Positions 1 through 7,798 of a DNA stretch of 54,203 nucleotides are shown here, piece after piece. Source of the DNA: an uncultured Anaerotruncus sp. (GTDB lineage: Bacteria; Bacillota; Clostridia; Oscillospirales; CAG-272); assembly GCA_905210995.1 (NCBI GenBank), contig CAJLZE010000004.1, positions 1 through 54,203 on the forward strand, in the 5' to 3' direction. The notes below the pieces were generated by a model. It ran no database searches. It was not told where the DNA came from and saw only the letters and a program-made list of their open reading frames with translations. The position numbers and the translations under genes are program-made. The first letter of the stretch is position 1. Each line of letters begins with the position of its first letter.

Positions 1-107
1 GTCGTTTAGCGGCAGCCTTCCCGTGTCCGGGAAGGTGGTGCCGCAGGCACCGGATGAGGAGGTCAACCTACCCACAAAAGTATGGGAGGGGCTTGCCCTT
101 CCCATAC
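1..107. repeat. Interspersed hairpin repeat, possibly cut by window edge
   Basis: Three inverted repeats are packed into about 100 bases: CCTTCCCG/CGGGAAGG at 16-35, GGTGCC/GGCACC at 37-51, and a 12-bp nearly perfect arm pair at 80-106 (GTATGGGAGGGG against CCCTTCCCATAC). No reading frame here looks real. The arrangement resembles the short 'GGAAGGTGGC...GGATGAGG' repeats scattered between genes in many gut Clostridia (recalled from general knowledge, not searched). It lies directly downstream of the PTS operon. On the minus strand the last hairpin is followed by TTTT, so it may double as the operon's terminator. Confidence 0.55.
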
Positions 108-134
108 ATTCGATACTTTAAATTTACATCCGGT

Positions 135-1823
135 TCAGTCCTGCGCTTCAAGTCTGTCGATGTGCTCTTCAAGCTCGCTCTTGATGACCGATACCTGCGG
201 ACCGTAAACCACCTGTATTCCGTCGCCGCGGCGTATGACGCCAGCGGCGCCGCTTTTCTTCAGCAGCGCGTCGGTCACGAGTCCGGGATTTTTCACCGTA
301 ACACGCAGGCGAGTTGCGCAGGCGTCGATGTTTTCGATGTTCTCACGCCCGCCGAGACCACGCAGGATGAGCGACGACGTGCTCTCAAGTCCCACATCGG
401 CGTCCGAAAGCGCAGGCTCAGAGGGCGGTACTGTCTCGTCGCTCGTGCGGCGGCGCTTCTTGCGGTCATCGTAATCGGCGCGGGTGTAAAGCTTCACCTC
501 CGAGCCGTCCGTCTCGCGCCCCGGCGTGGCAAAGTTGAATTTTCTTATCATGAATCCGAAAAACAGATAGTAGACCGCAAAATAAACGATGCCGACAATC
601 GGTATCATGATCCAGTTTGTCTTTTTCTGCCCCTGAAGGACGCCGAAAAGCAGAAAGTCGATAATGCCGCCCGAAAACGTCATTCCGACGCCGACCTTCA
701 GAAGGTGCATGAGCATATACGAAACGCCCGCAAGCATCGAGTGGATGAAGTACATCGACGGCGCGACGAACAAAAAGGTAAATTCAAGCGGCTCGGTAAT
801 GCCGGTCAGTGCCGCAGTCAGCGCCGCCGAAAGGAGCAGACCGCCCGCGGCGCGGCGTTTTTCGGGACGTGCACAGCGGTACATCGCCAGCGCCATGCCG
901 GGCAGCCCGAATATCATGAGCGGGAACTTTCCCGACATGAACCGTGTCGCCTCGACCGAAAACACCTCGGTCGCGGGTGAAGCGAGCTCGGCAAAAAATA
1001 TATTTTGCGCGCCCGCGACAAGATTGCCGTCGATCACCGCCGAACCGCCGAGCCCCGTCTGCCAGAAGGGGAGATAAAAAACATGGTGCAGCCCGAACGG
1101 TATCAGAATGCGTTCGATAAAGCCGTAAACGAGCGTGCCGACATATCCCGAGCTGCGCACGAGCCCGCCGAGCGCGTATATGGCGGTCTGGATGTAGGGC
1201 CAGAGAAAGAACATGAGCACGCCGACGGCGGTGTATACGACCGTGGATATGATCGGCACAAAGCGTGTGCCGCCGAAAAACGATATCACGCCGGGCAGGC
1301 GGATCTTATAGAACCGGTTATGCAGCGCCGCAACGCCGAGGCCGACGATGATGCCGCCGAAAACGCCCATTTCAAGCGACTTTATGCCGACAACGTCGGC
1401 AATAGAGCCCTCGGGCAGCGAATTGTTTTCGATTTTTCCCGTTATGGTCAGCAGCGCGTGTATCGTCTCATGCATAACGAAAAATGATATCGCCGCGGCA
1501 AGCGTCGCGGTGGCTTTTTCGTTTTCTGCCATGCCGAGAGCCACGCCCATCGCAAAAAGTATGGGTAGGTTTGCGAAAATTATCGAGCCGACGTCCGATA
1601 GTACGGTAAGGACCGAGTTTGCGACGGTGCCGGGACCGAGTATCTTTTCAAGATGATATGCGGATATCATCGCCGTGTTCGTGAGCGACGAGCCTATGCC
1701 GAGCAGAAGCCCCGCTATCGGCAGCAGCGCTATCGGGAGCATGAACGAGCGTCCCACGCGCTGAAGTATGCCGAACAGCCGAGAGTCGCGCTTCGGTTTT
1801 TCGGCGGTCATTGAGTTGTTCAT
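135..1823 (-). CDS. PTS transporter EIIBC, glucose/N-acetylglucosamine family
   Basis: Membrane permease of the phosphoenolpyruvate sugar phosphotransferase system; it transports a hexose or amino-sugar and phosphorylates it. The 562-residue protein has a hydrophobic EIIC domain (about residues 20-430, with the family motif GITEPLEF near 340). A hydrophilic linker follows, then a C-terminal EIIB domain (about 485-562) with the phospho-accepting Cys in IDACATRLRV. There is no fused EIIA; a separate EIIA gene ends 12 bases upstream. A GAGGTG ribosome site precedes the ATG. It is the last gene of ptsH-ptsI-EIIA-EIIBC. The family covers glucose, GlcNAc and maltose types, and the substrate cannot be fixed by eye. 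Confidence 0.9.
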   Translation of the reverse strand: MNNSMTAEKPKRDSRLFGILQRVGRSFMLPIALLPIAGLLLGIGSSLTNTAMISAYHLEKILGPGTVANSVLTVLSDVGSIIFANLPILFAMGVALGMAENEKATATLAAAISFFVMHETIHALLTITGKIENNSLPEGSIADVVGIKSLEMGVFGGIIVGLGVAALHNRFYKIRLPGVISFFGGTRFVPIISTVVYTAVGVLMFFLWPYIQTAIYALGGLVRSSGYVGTLVYGFIERILIPFGLHHVFYLPFWQTGLGGSAVIDGNLVAGAQNIFFAELASPATEVFSVEATRFMSGKFPLMIFGLPGMALAMYRCARPEKRRAAGGLLLSAALTAALTGITEPLEFTFLFVAPSMYFIHSMLAGVSYMLMHLLKVGVGMTFSGGIIDFLLFGVLQGQKKTNWIMIPIVGIVYFAVYYLFFGFMIRKFNFATPGRETDGSEVKLYTRADYDDRKKRRRTSDETVPPSEPALSDADVGLESTSSLILRGLGGRENIENIDACATRLRVTVKNPGLVTDALLKKSGAAGVIRRGDGIQVVYGPQVSVIKSELEEHIDRLEAQD

Positions 1824-1835
1824 GATAGATTCACC

Positions 1836-2318
1836 TCAGTCCTCGGCTTTTTTGTAGGTCATAACGGTGCTCCTGCCGCCGGTCACGCTTCCGAGCTTCA
1901 ACTTTACGCCTTCAAGCCCGTCGCCGTTGGCAACAAGAACGGGAGTCACCGCGCTGCACCCGGCAGCTCTTATAATCCCGAGGTCGGCGCGCACGATAGC
2001 GTCGCCGGCATTCACACGGTCGCCCTCGGCAACAAGTGGCAAAAAGCCCGCGCCGCCGAGCTTTACCGTGTCCACTCCGACGTGCACGAGCACGTCAAGC
2101 CCGTCGTCGGAGCGTATCGAATATGCGTGGCGGCTGTCTGTCACACCCTCCACGGTGCCGTCGACGGGGCTGTATATCGTGCCAGCCTCGGGCATGACGG
2201 CAAAGCCGATACCGAGCATCCCCGAGGCAAACGCCTCGTCGGGGACCTCGGCAAGCGGTATCGCGCGCCCGTCGGCTACCGACAGGAGCGCACCGCGATT
2301 TTTTGAAAATAACGGCAT
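1836..2318 (-). CDS. crr: PTS EIIA component, glucose type (Crr-like)
   Basis: Soluble phosphocarrier that passes phosphate from HPr to the EIIB domain encoded next door. At 160 residues it is the normal length for a free-standing EIIA-Glc. The two active-site histidines can be placed: one at SRHAYSI (about residue 70) and the phosphorylated one in LVHVGVDTVKL (about residue 85). The C-terminal segment with GLEGVKLKLG is also typical. An AAGGAGG ribosome site sits just before the ATG. It lies between ptsI (24-base gap) and EIIBC, so all PTS proteins for this sugar are co-transcribed. Confidence 0.92.
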   Translation of the reverse strand: MPLFSKNRGALLSVADGRAIPLAEVPDEAFASGMLGIGFAVMPEAGTIYSPVDGTVEGVTDSRHAYSIRSDDGLDVLVHVGVDTVKLGGAGFLPLVAEGDRVNAGDAIVRADLGIIRAAGCSAVTPVLVANGDGLEGVKLKLGSVTGGRSTVMTYKKAED

Positions 2319-2342
2319 TACGGCCTCCTTTGAAAATTGACG

Positions 2343-4028
2343 TTATAAAGATGAACGTATTTTTTCTTTGATCTCCGGTATGCAGACTGCGGGGACCGAC
2401 AGCTCGTCCACGCCCGCTTCGAGAAAACGCGCCGTCATCGACGGGTCGGCGGCAAGCTCGCCGCAAACGCCTATCCACCTGCCGCCGCCCGCCGCGTGTA
2501 CTGCGTCGGCTGCGGTCTTTATCAGGCGAAAGACCGGCTCGGTGTTTTCGTCTATGAGCTGCCCGAGCCTGCCGTTCTGACGGTCGGCTGCGAGGGTGTA
2601 CTGGCAGAGGTCGTTCGTGCCGACAGAAAAAAAGTCGCACACGGGAGCCAGTCTGTCGCACATCAGTGCGGCTGCGGGCGTTTCGATCATGATCCCCACC
2701 GGCATTGACGGGTCAAAGTGATATTCTTCAAATCTCAGCTCGTTCTGCACGTCGCGTATGAGCGAGCGCACGCGCCCGACCTCGTCGGCGGAGACCACCA
2801 TCGGCAACATCACGCGCAGCTCTCCGAATGCCGAGGCACGGCATAGCGCGCGCAACTGAGTGCGGAATATCGCGGGGTTGAGCAGGCAAAAGCGAACGCC
2901 GCGAATGCCGAGCGCGGGGTTTTCCTCGTCGTCGGTCGGCAGCGCGTCAAGCTTTTTGTCGGCGCCAATGTCGAGCGTACGCACGATCACCGGCTGGCCG
3001 GGCATCGCAGTAAGCGCCGCGCGGTACGCCCCGAGCTGCTCTTCCTCGTCAGGCAGCGTATTTCTGCCGAGATAGAGGAACTCACTGCGGAAAAGTCCTA
3101 TGCCGTCGGCGCCCGCGGCAGCGGCTGCTGCCGCCTCATCGGGTGAGCCGATGTTTGCCATCATCATCACGCGCCTGCCCGAGAGAGTGACGGCGGGAAG
3201 CGACGAGAGCGCCGCAAGGTGTTCGCGCCTCTCGCGCTCGGCACGTTCGCGGTCGGCAAACGCCTCAAGCTCGTCAAGGCCGGGATTTACCGTTACCGTT
3301 CCCGCCTCGGCATCGAGCATCGCGTCGCAGCCGTCGTAGCCGTCGGGTATCACGCCCGTCATGACGACGGCGGGAATGCCCATCTGACGCGCCAGTATCG
3401 CCGTGTGTGAGCTGCGCGAACCGCCGAAGGTGACAAAGCCGAGAACGGCGGCGGGGTCGAGCGTTACCGTTTCGCTCGGCGACAGGTCGGGCGCAACGAT
3501 TATCGACGGTGCGTCCGCGCTCCCGGTCTCGGTCCTGCCGCCGAGACGCTCGCAAACGCTGTGCGCAACATCGCGCATATCCGCTGCACGGGCGCGCAGG
3601 TATTCGTCCTCCATGCCGTCAAACACGGCTGCGAGCTTTTCTCCCGCGTCGGCAGCGGCAGCCTCGGCGGTAAGACCGCCCGCAATGCCCTCGAGAGCGG
3701 CGGATATAAAGTCCTCGTCGTCAAGCAGCATACCGTGTATCTCAAAAATAGCCGCGGCTTCTTCGCCGGCCGCAGCCGCCGCGCGCTCGGTAAGCTCCGA
3801 TACATGATCGCGTGCGGCGCCTCGTGCCTTCTCAAAGCGTGCACGTTCCGCCTCGGGCGTGAGCGTGCTTTGGCGCGTGGTTCCGTTGCCCGCGGCGCCG
3901 TGCCGCGCCGTGCGGAAGCTGAGCCTGCCGTGAGCTATGCCGCGTCCCGCGCCGACGCCGTGAAACACTGCCTTGCCGCCGCAGCCCGCAGCTGCCGTGC
4001 GCTTTTCATCCGGTCGCGGATCCATCAC
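2343..4028 (-). CDS. ptsI: Phosphoenolpyruvate-protein phosphotransferase (Enzyme I)
   Basis: General PTS enzyme that takes phosphate from phosphoenolpyruvate and hands it to HPr. It has 561 residues, close to the usual 570. The phosphorylated His lies in GGSRSSHTAILARQ (about residue 210), followed by the PEP-binding TIM barrel with GLFRSEFLYLGR, IMIETPAA and the catalytic-loop Cys in WIGVCGELAAD near the C-terminus. The start is GTG at 4028 or the in-frame ATG one codon later; both follow a GGAAGGGAG ribosome site. The N-terminal 25 residues are low-complexity and may not be conserved. It lies between ptsH (40 bases upstream) and EIIA. Confidence 0.95.
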   Translation of the reverse strand: MMDPRPDEKRTAAAGCGGKAVFHGVGAGRGIAHGRLSFRTARHGAAGNGTTRQSTLTPEAERARFEKARGAARDHVSELTERAAAAAGEEAAAIFEIHGMLLDDEDFISAALEGIAGGLTAEAAAADAGEKLAAVFDGMEDEYLRARAADMRDVAHSVCERLGGRTETGSADAPSIIVAPDLSPSETVTLDPAAVLGFVTFGGSRSSHTAILARQMGIPAVVMTGVIPDGYDGCDAMLDAEAGTVTVNPGLDELEAFADRERAERERREHLAALSSLPAVTLSGRRVMMMANIGSPDEAAAAAAAGADGIGLFRSEFLYLGRNTLPDEEEQLGAYRAALTAMPGQPVIVRTLDIGADKKLDALPTDDEENPALGIRGVRFCLLNPAIFRTQLRALCRASAFGELRVMLPMVVSADEVGRVRSLIRDVQNELRFEEYHFDPSMPVGIMIETPAAALMCDRLAPVCDFFSVGTNDLCQYTLAADRQNGRLGQLIDENTEPVFRLIKTAADAVHAAGGGRWIGVCGELAADPSMTARFLEAGVDELSVPAVCIPEIKEKIRSSL

Positions 4029-4068
4029 CGTACCATGTCTCCCTTCCTGTTCTCATAACGCGCAGCCC

Positions 4069-4341
4069 TCACTCGCGCTCGTTCTCGAACGCGCGGCGCA
4101 GAGTATCCTCAAGCGCGGCGGCAGCCTCGGCTTCATCGACGCCGTTTATAAAAAAGGAAAGCTCGTCTCCCTCGCGCGCGCCGAGGCTCATCACCGAAAA
4201 AAGCCGCTTTGCGTCAGCGTCGCGGTCGCCTTTTTTGATCGTTATATCCGAATGGAAGCTTTTTGCCGCGTTTACGAGCGCGCCTGCGGGCCGCGCGTGG
4301 ATCCCGTTTTTTCCTTCCACTCTGTAGGTAAAGAATTTCAT
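4069..4341 (-). CDS. ptsH: HPr phosphocarrier protein with Arg at position 46
   Basis: Small PTS phosphocarrier (90 residues). It shows the phosphorylation motif GIHARPAG with His at residue 15 and the downstream VMSLG motif. The regulatory serine of Gram-positive HPr (Ser46, the HPr kinase target used for CcpA-mediated catabolite repression) is Arg here: the segment reads DAKRLFSVMSLG. The start was set at 4341, where GAAAGGA lies 9-10 bases upstream; the frame stays open further upstream to 4470, but that stretch is non-coding in character. It is the first gene of the PTS operon, divergent from the HD-domain gene. Confidence 0.93.
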   Translation of the reverse strand: MKFFTYRVEGKNGIHARPAGALVNAAKSFHSDITIKKGDRDADAKRLFSVMSLGAREGDELSFFINGVDEAEAAAALEDTLRRAFENERE

Positions 4342-4454
4342 TTTTTGTAGTCCTTTCGTCGGATCGCTTTCGGTCTTCCTTATTATTCGCCCGCATACGG
4401 ATTTTATACGGCGCGGCGCCGATGCGAAAAAGATCATTTTTAAATTTTTCTGCC

Positions 4455-4483
4455 TTGTTTTTTTATACATCGGATCGTATAAT
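4455..4483 (+). promoter_or_regulatory. Sigma-A type promoter for HD-domain gene
   Basis: TTGTTT at 4455-4460 and TATAAT at 4478-4483 with a 17-base spacer, about 25 bases upstream of the HD-domain start codon. Confidence 0.55.
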
Positions 4484-4508
4484 TGAAATAAAGAAGGTGA
4501 AGAGGAAG

Positions 4509-4991
4509 ATGAACGGAAAAAGAACTCCCGAGAGTACGGTGAAGCGGCTGGGCGCCGCCATACTGAGGTCGGACGGTATGAAAAAAGAGAGAGGCTTTCT
4601 TCAGCACGGGAACGTCAGCGTGTATGAGCATTCGCTCGGCGTGGCGCTTGCGTGCGTAAAGCTTGCAAGGCTTTTGCGCATAAAGGTCGATGAGCGCTCA
4701 CTCGTGCGCGGGGCGCTTTTGCATGATTATTTTCTCTACGACTGGCACGAGCACGACCGCAGTCACCGCTTTCACGGCTTTATCCACGCCGCGCGCGCCG
4801 CAAAAAACGCAGAGCGCGATTTCGGGCTGAACAAGGTCGAAAAAAACATGATACGTTCGCATATGTTCCCGATGAACCTCACCGTACCGCGCTACCGTGA
4901 AAGTGTTATCCTTTGCATCGCCGACAAGCTGTGCGCCACGCGCGAAACGTTTTCGACGCGCAAAAAACGGCGCGGATATAAGAAAAAATAG
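4509..4991 (+). CDS. HD-domain phosphohydrolase-like protein
   Basis: 160-residue cytoplasmic protein with the metal-binding pattern of the HD superfamily: His in YEHSLGVA (about residue 40), the HD pair in GALLHDYFLYDW (about 76), further His in RFHGFIHAARA, and the final Asp in ILCIADKLCA (about 138). HD proteins of this size hydrolyse phosphoesters such as nucleotides or alkylated substrates; the substrate is unknown. The C-terminus is very basic (RKKRRGYKKK). The ATG at 4509 was chosen over the upstream in-frame ATG because AAGGTG lies 9 bases before it and the earlier codons overlap the promoter. It stands alone between the PTS operon and the CapA-like gene. Confidence 0.8.
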   Translation: MNGKRTPESTVKRLGAAILRSDGMKKERGFLQHGNVSVYEHSLGVALACVKLARLLRIKVDERSLVRGALLHDYFLYDWHEHDRSHRFHGFIHAARAAKNAERDFGLNKVEKNMIRSHMFPMNLTVPRYRESVILCIADKLCATRETFSTRKKRRGYKKK

Positions 4992-5040
4992 CATATTTTT
5001 CGACACCTTCGGACGAAATTTCTCTTTTCCCCGCGTTTTG

Positions 5041-5069
5041 TTGACAATATTCATTTTTATGTGTATAAT
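5041..5069 (+). promoter_or_regulatory. Strong sigma-A promoter for CapA-like gene
   Basis: Consensus TTGACA (5041-5046) and TATAAT (5064-5069) with a 17-base spacer, ending about 43 bases before the GTG start at 5113. Confidence 0.8.
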
Positions 5070-5112
5070 ATAGGTACGATTTTTTATTGTTTGTCGGAAA
5101 CGGAGAAGAAAA

Positions 5113-6438
5113 GTGAAAACAAAACGTTTTTTGGCGCTGATATTATGCGCCGTAACGCTGCTTACATTCAGCTCGTGCAGGCCTACGGGAAACGAAGACG
5201 GCACAACGACCGCAGACCCGATATCCGGAACACCGGAGGCTCCCGAGACAACGCTGCCGTCCGCACCCACAGATACAGCGGAGCCTGCGACGGATCCCGC
5301 AGCCGATACTACGACCGAGACCGCTGCCGACACGACTCCGAGCGTGCCGAGCGTAAAGCGTCTGTCTGTCGTTGCGGTCGGCGACAACCTGATACATAAG
5401 GGAATAATCGACGACGCCGCTCTCGGCGGCGGAAAATACGATTTTCTGCCGAAATACACCGACATTGCGCGCCTCGTCGCCGACGCGGATATTTCGTTTA
5501 TAAATCAGGAAACGCCGATGTGCGGCGAAAAATACGAATATACGGGCTACCCGCGCTTCAACTCGCCGCAGCAGCTCGGGCGCGACCTTGTTACTCTCGG
5601 CTTTGACGTTATCTGCTTTGCCAACAACCACATGGCTGACAGGATGAAATATAAGATCGGCGGCGTGCTTCAGGAGACCGAGGAGTCGGTCGGGTCGATG
5701 ACGGATATGATGAACTTCACCGACACGCTCGACGCGCTCGTGCTGGGGCTTTATCGCAGCGAGAAGGATTACGAGAATATAAGAGTCCTCGAAAAGGACG
5801 GCGTGAAGATCGCGTTCCTCGGGTACACATACGCCACGAACGTGTACTGGAAGACGAAGGCACCGCGCGCGGGCGTTTATCTGCCTATAATCGAGGATGC
5901 TACGGTCCGCCGCCAGATAGCAAATGCAAGAAAGCTTGCCGATTTCGTTGTCGTTTCGATGCACTGGGGCACCGAGGACAGCCACACGGTCAACGACGAG
6001 CAGCGCAGGCTCGCCCGTCTTGCCGCCGATGAGGGAGCGGACGTTATAATCGGTACGCACCCGCACGTGGTGCAGTCGGTCGAGTGGATAGAGGGCAAGA
6101 ACGGCAACAAGATGCTTTGCTATTATTCGCTCGGCAACTCGCTCAGCAATCAGGAAAATATAGATAACAACATCGGTTATATAGCCTGCTTCGACCTTGT
6201 GACCGACGGCGACAAAAAATATGTCGAGGCGAAGCCGGTCGTGCCGACCTTTAATTTCCACGACAAAAACAAGCGCAACGAAAAGATCTGGCAGTTCGAT
6301 CACGTGACCGACGATATACTGAAAAACCATTTCAGCAATTGCTCGGGCGACAAAAAGGGAAAGATCACGTCGGCGCTTATAAAAAAGATAGTCACCGATA
6401 ACGTCCCCGTCGAGTTCCTTCCCGATTATCTTAAATAA
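5113..6438 (+). CDS. CapA-family lipoprotein (metallophosphatase-like)
   Basis: 441-residue exported lipoprotein. It has a Lys/Arg-rich N-terminus, a hydrophobic segment and a lipobox ending FSSC at about residue 22, then a Thr/Pro/Ala-rich linker of about 50 residues. The main domain (about residues 85-430) is of the PGA_cap/CapA type, related to calcineurin-like phosphoesterases: VGDNLIHKG, FINQETPM, CFANNHMAD, SMHWGTEDSH and GTHPHVVQ carry the metal-binding Asp, Asn and His residues. CapA proteins act at the cell surface in polyglutamate anchoring, but many relatives outside capsule operons have unknown roles and no other capsule gene is nearby. The start is GTG after GGAGAAGAAAA. Confidence 0.88.
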   Translation: MKTKRFLALILCAVTLLTFSSCRPTGNEDGTTTADPISGTPEAPETTLPSAPTDTAEPATDPAADTTTETAADTTPSVPSVKRLSVVAVGDNLIHKGIIDDAALGGGKYDFLPKYTDIARLVADADISFINQETPMCGEKYEYTGYPRFNSPQQLGRDLVTLGFDVICFANNHMADRMKYKIGGVLQETEESVGSMTDMMNFTDTLDALVLGLYRSEKDYENIRVLEKDGVKIAFLGYTYATNVYWKTKAPRAGVYLPIIEDATVRRQIANARKLADFVVVSMHWGTEDSHTVNDEQRRLARLAADEGADVIIGTHPHVVQSVEWIEGKNGNKMLCYYSLGNSLSNQENIDNNIGYIACFDLVTDGDKKYVEAKPVVPTFNFHDKNKRNEKIWQFDHVTDDILKNHFSNCSGDKKGKITSALIKKIVTDNVPVEFLPDYLK

Positions 6439-6533
6439 ACCTGCCGTTTGAGCGGGAGACCTGTAAAATATGCGGGCGACGTCACCGGAGCTTGTCCGGG
6501 GGCGCCGCCCGGATCGGAATATACACAAAATTC

Positions 6534-6564
6534 AGCGGCAGTCGCGCCGGGCGCGACTGCCGCT
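6534..6564. terminator. Rho-independent terminator hairpin between convergent genes
   Basis: Perfect inverted repeat with at least 13 paired bases (AGCGGCAGTCGCG with CGCGACTGCCGCT), followed on the plus strand by a T-rich tract. It separates the CapA-like gene from the minus-strand oxidoreductase and probably serves the plus-strand gene. Confidence 0.8.
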
Positions 6565-6588
6565 TTGTATTTGCTTTTGTTTTTCCGA

Positions 6589-7767
6589 TCAGACCTCGGG
6601 AACGTTGATCTCGACCTCGTGGCCGCATTCGGCGGAGCGTGCGATACCGTCGATGATAGCCTGATTGTAGATGATCTGGCTCGTGGGTACCGGCGCGGGA
6701 GTGCCGTTCTTGCAGGCATCAAGGAAGGTGCGGATCTTGAGATCGAACAGACCCTTCTTCATGGTGATGACGGGTATCTCGGTCTCGACCTGCTCGCCGC
6801 AGACCTCGTGATATATCTTCATGGGGCCGCCGACGGTGCCGTTCCAGCACTCGGTGGAGGGGATGCGCAGACCGCCCTTTGTGCCGAGAATGATGGTGTC
6901 GCCGGGGGTGTCCATATTCATAGCCCACGCGATGCGGAAGTCAAGAATGATGTCGCCCTCAAGACGGATGAACGCAGCAGCGAAATCATCGACCTGGAAC
7001 GTCTTTGCATACTCGGCGCGCTTGTCGGCACGGTAGCCGGAGTAGTTGGGATCCTTTCCGAAGAAAGCGGACTTGTAGCCGGTGACGGTCAGGGGCTTCG
7101 GGTAGCCGATGGCGTTGAGCACCATATCGAGGGAGTAGCAGCCGATATCGCCGAGCGCACCGATGCCGGCGGTCTCGTCGGCGATGAAGGATGTGCCGTA
7201 GGGGGTCGGGATGCCGCGACGGCGGCCGCCGCCGGTTTGGATGTAGTAGATCTTGCCGAGCTCGCCCGACTGAACGATCTTCTTTATCATCTGCATGTTG
7301 GCGTCAAGTCTCGGCTGGAAGCCTATGGAGAGGACCTTGCCGCTGCGCTTTTCCGCCTTCATGACCTCGACCGCCTCGTCAAGAGTTACGGTAAAGGGCT
7401 TTTCAAGCAGAACGTTGATGCCGTGATCGAGCGCGTAAATGGCGGGGGCGGCGTGCTGACGGTTGTAGGTGCAGATGGACACTGCGTCAAGGTGGAGCGA
7501 CTCGTCGTCGATCATTTCCTTGTGCGACGCATAGTCGGTCTTTACGCCCTCAACGCCGTATTTTTTGAAGAATGCCTCGGCTTTGCCGGGAACGAGGTCG
7601 GCGCCTGCCACGATCTCAACATCGGGCTGATTGAGGTACGCCTTGATATGCGAGCCGGCTATCCAGCCGCATCCGATAATGCCCACGCGCATTTTGCGGG
7701 TGGTGTCCACAGTCTCGCTTGTCTGGGCGGTAAAGGTGTTGAGACCGTCCATTGATTTGTCTGCCAT
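6589..7767 (-). CDS. Gfo/Idh/MocA-family NAD(P)-dependent oxidoreductase
   Basis: Cytoplasmic sugar or cyclitol dehydrogenase of the Gfo/Idh/MocA family, 392 residues. After an unusual N-terminal extension of about 25 residues comes the Rossmann dinucleotide-binding site (RVGIIGCGWIAGSH). The family EKPF motif with its catalytic Lys lies at about 142-145, and the C-terminal alpha/beta domain includes IGALGDIGCYSLDM. GGAGG lies 8 bases before the ATG, so the extension appears translated. It is the last of three genes (isomerase-like, lipoprotein, oxidoreductase) on one transcript, which suggests oxidation of a sugar-derived ligand. The substrate is unknown. Confidence 0.9.
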   Translation of the reverse strand: MADKSMDGLNTFTAQTSETVDTTRKMRVGIIGCGWIAGSHIKAYLNQPDVEIVAGADLVPGKAEAFFKKYGVEGVKTDYASHKEMIDDESLHLDAVSICTYNRQHAAPAIYALDHGINVLLEKPFTVTLDEAVEVMKAEKRSGKVLSIGFQPRLDANMQMIKKIVQSGELGKIYYIQTGGGRRRGIPTPYGTSFIADETAGIGALGDIGCYSLDMVLNAIGYPKPLTVTGYKSAFFGKDPNYSGYRADKRAEYAKTFQVDDFAAAFIRLEGDIILDFRIAWAMNMDTPGDTIILGTKGGLRIPSTECWNGTVGGPMKIYHEVCGEQVETEIPVITMKKGLFDLKIRTFLDACKNGTPAPVPTSQIIYNQAIIDGIARSAECGHEVEINVPEV

Positions 7768-7798
7768 TGTTTTTTCCTCCGGATAAAATATTTTCGGT

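Noticed and set aside
4342..4470. Upstream in-frame extension of ptsH
   Set aside because: The reading frame is open, but HPr homology begins at 4341, the ribosome site lies just before it, and the extension has no family-like sequence.
5143..6528. Long minus-strand open frame across the CapA-like gene
   Set aside because: It is an antisense shadow caused by GC-biased codon positions; the plus-strand gene has clear motifs, lipobox and promoter.
6448..7755. 435-residue plus-strand open frame over the Gfo/Idh/MocA gene
   Set aside because: It reads through a terminator hairpin and is antisense to a gene with clear Rossmann and EKP motifs.
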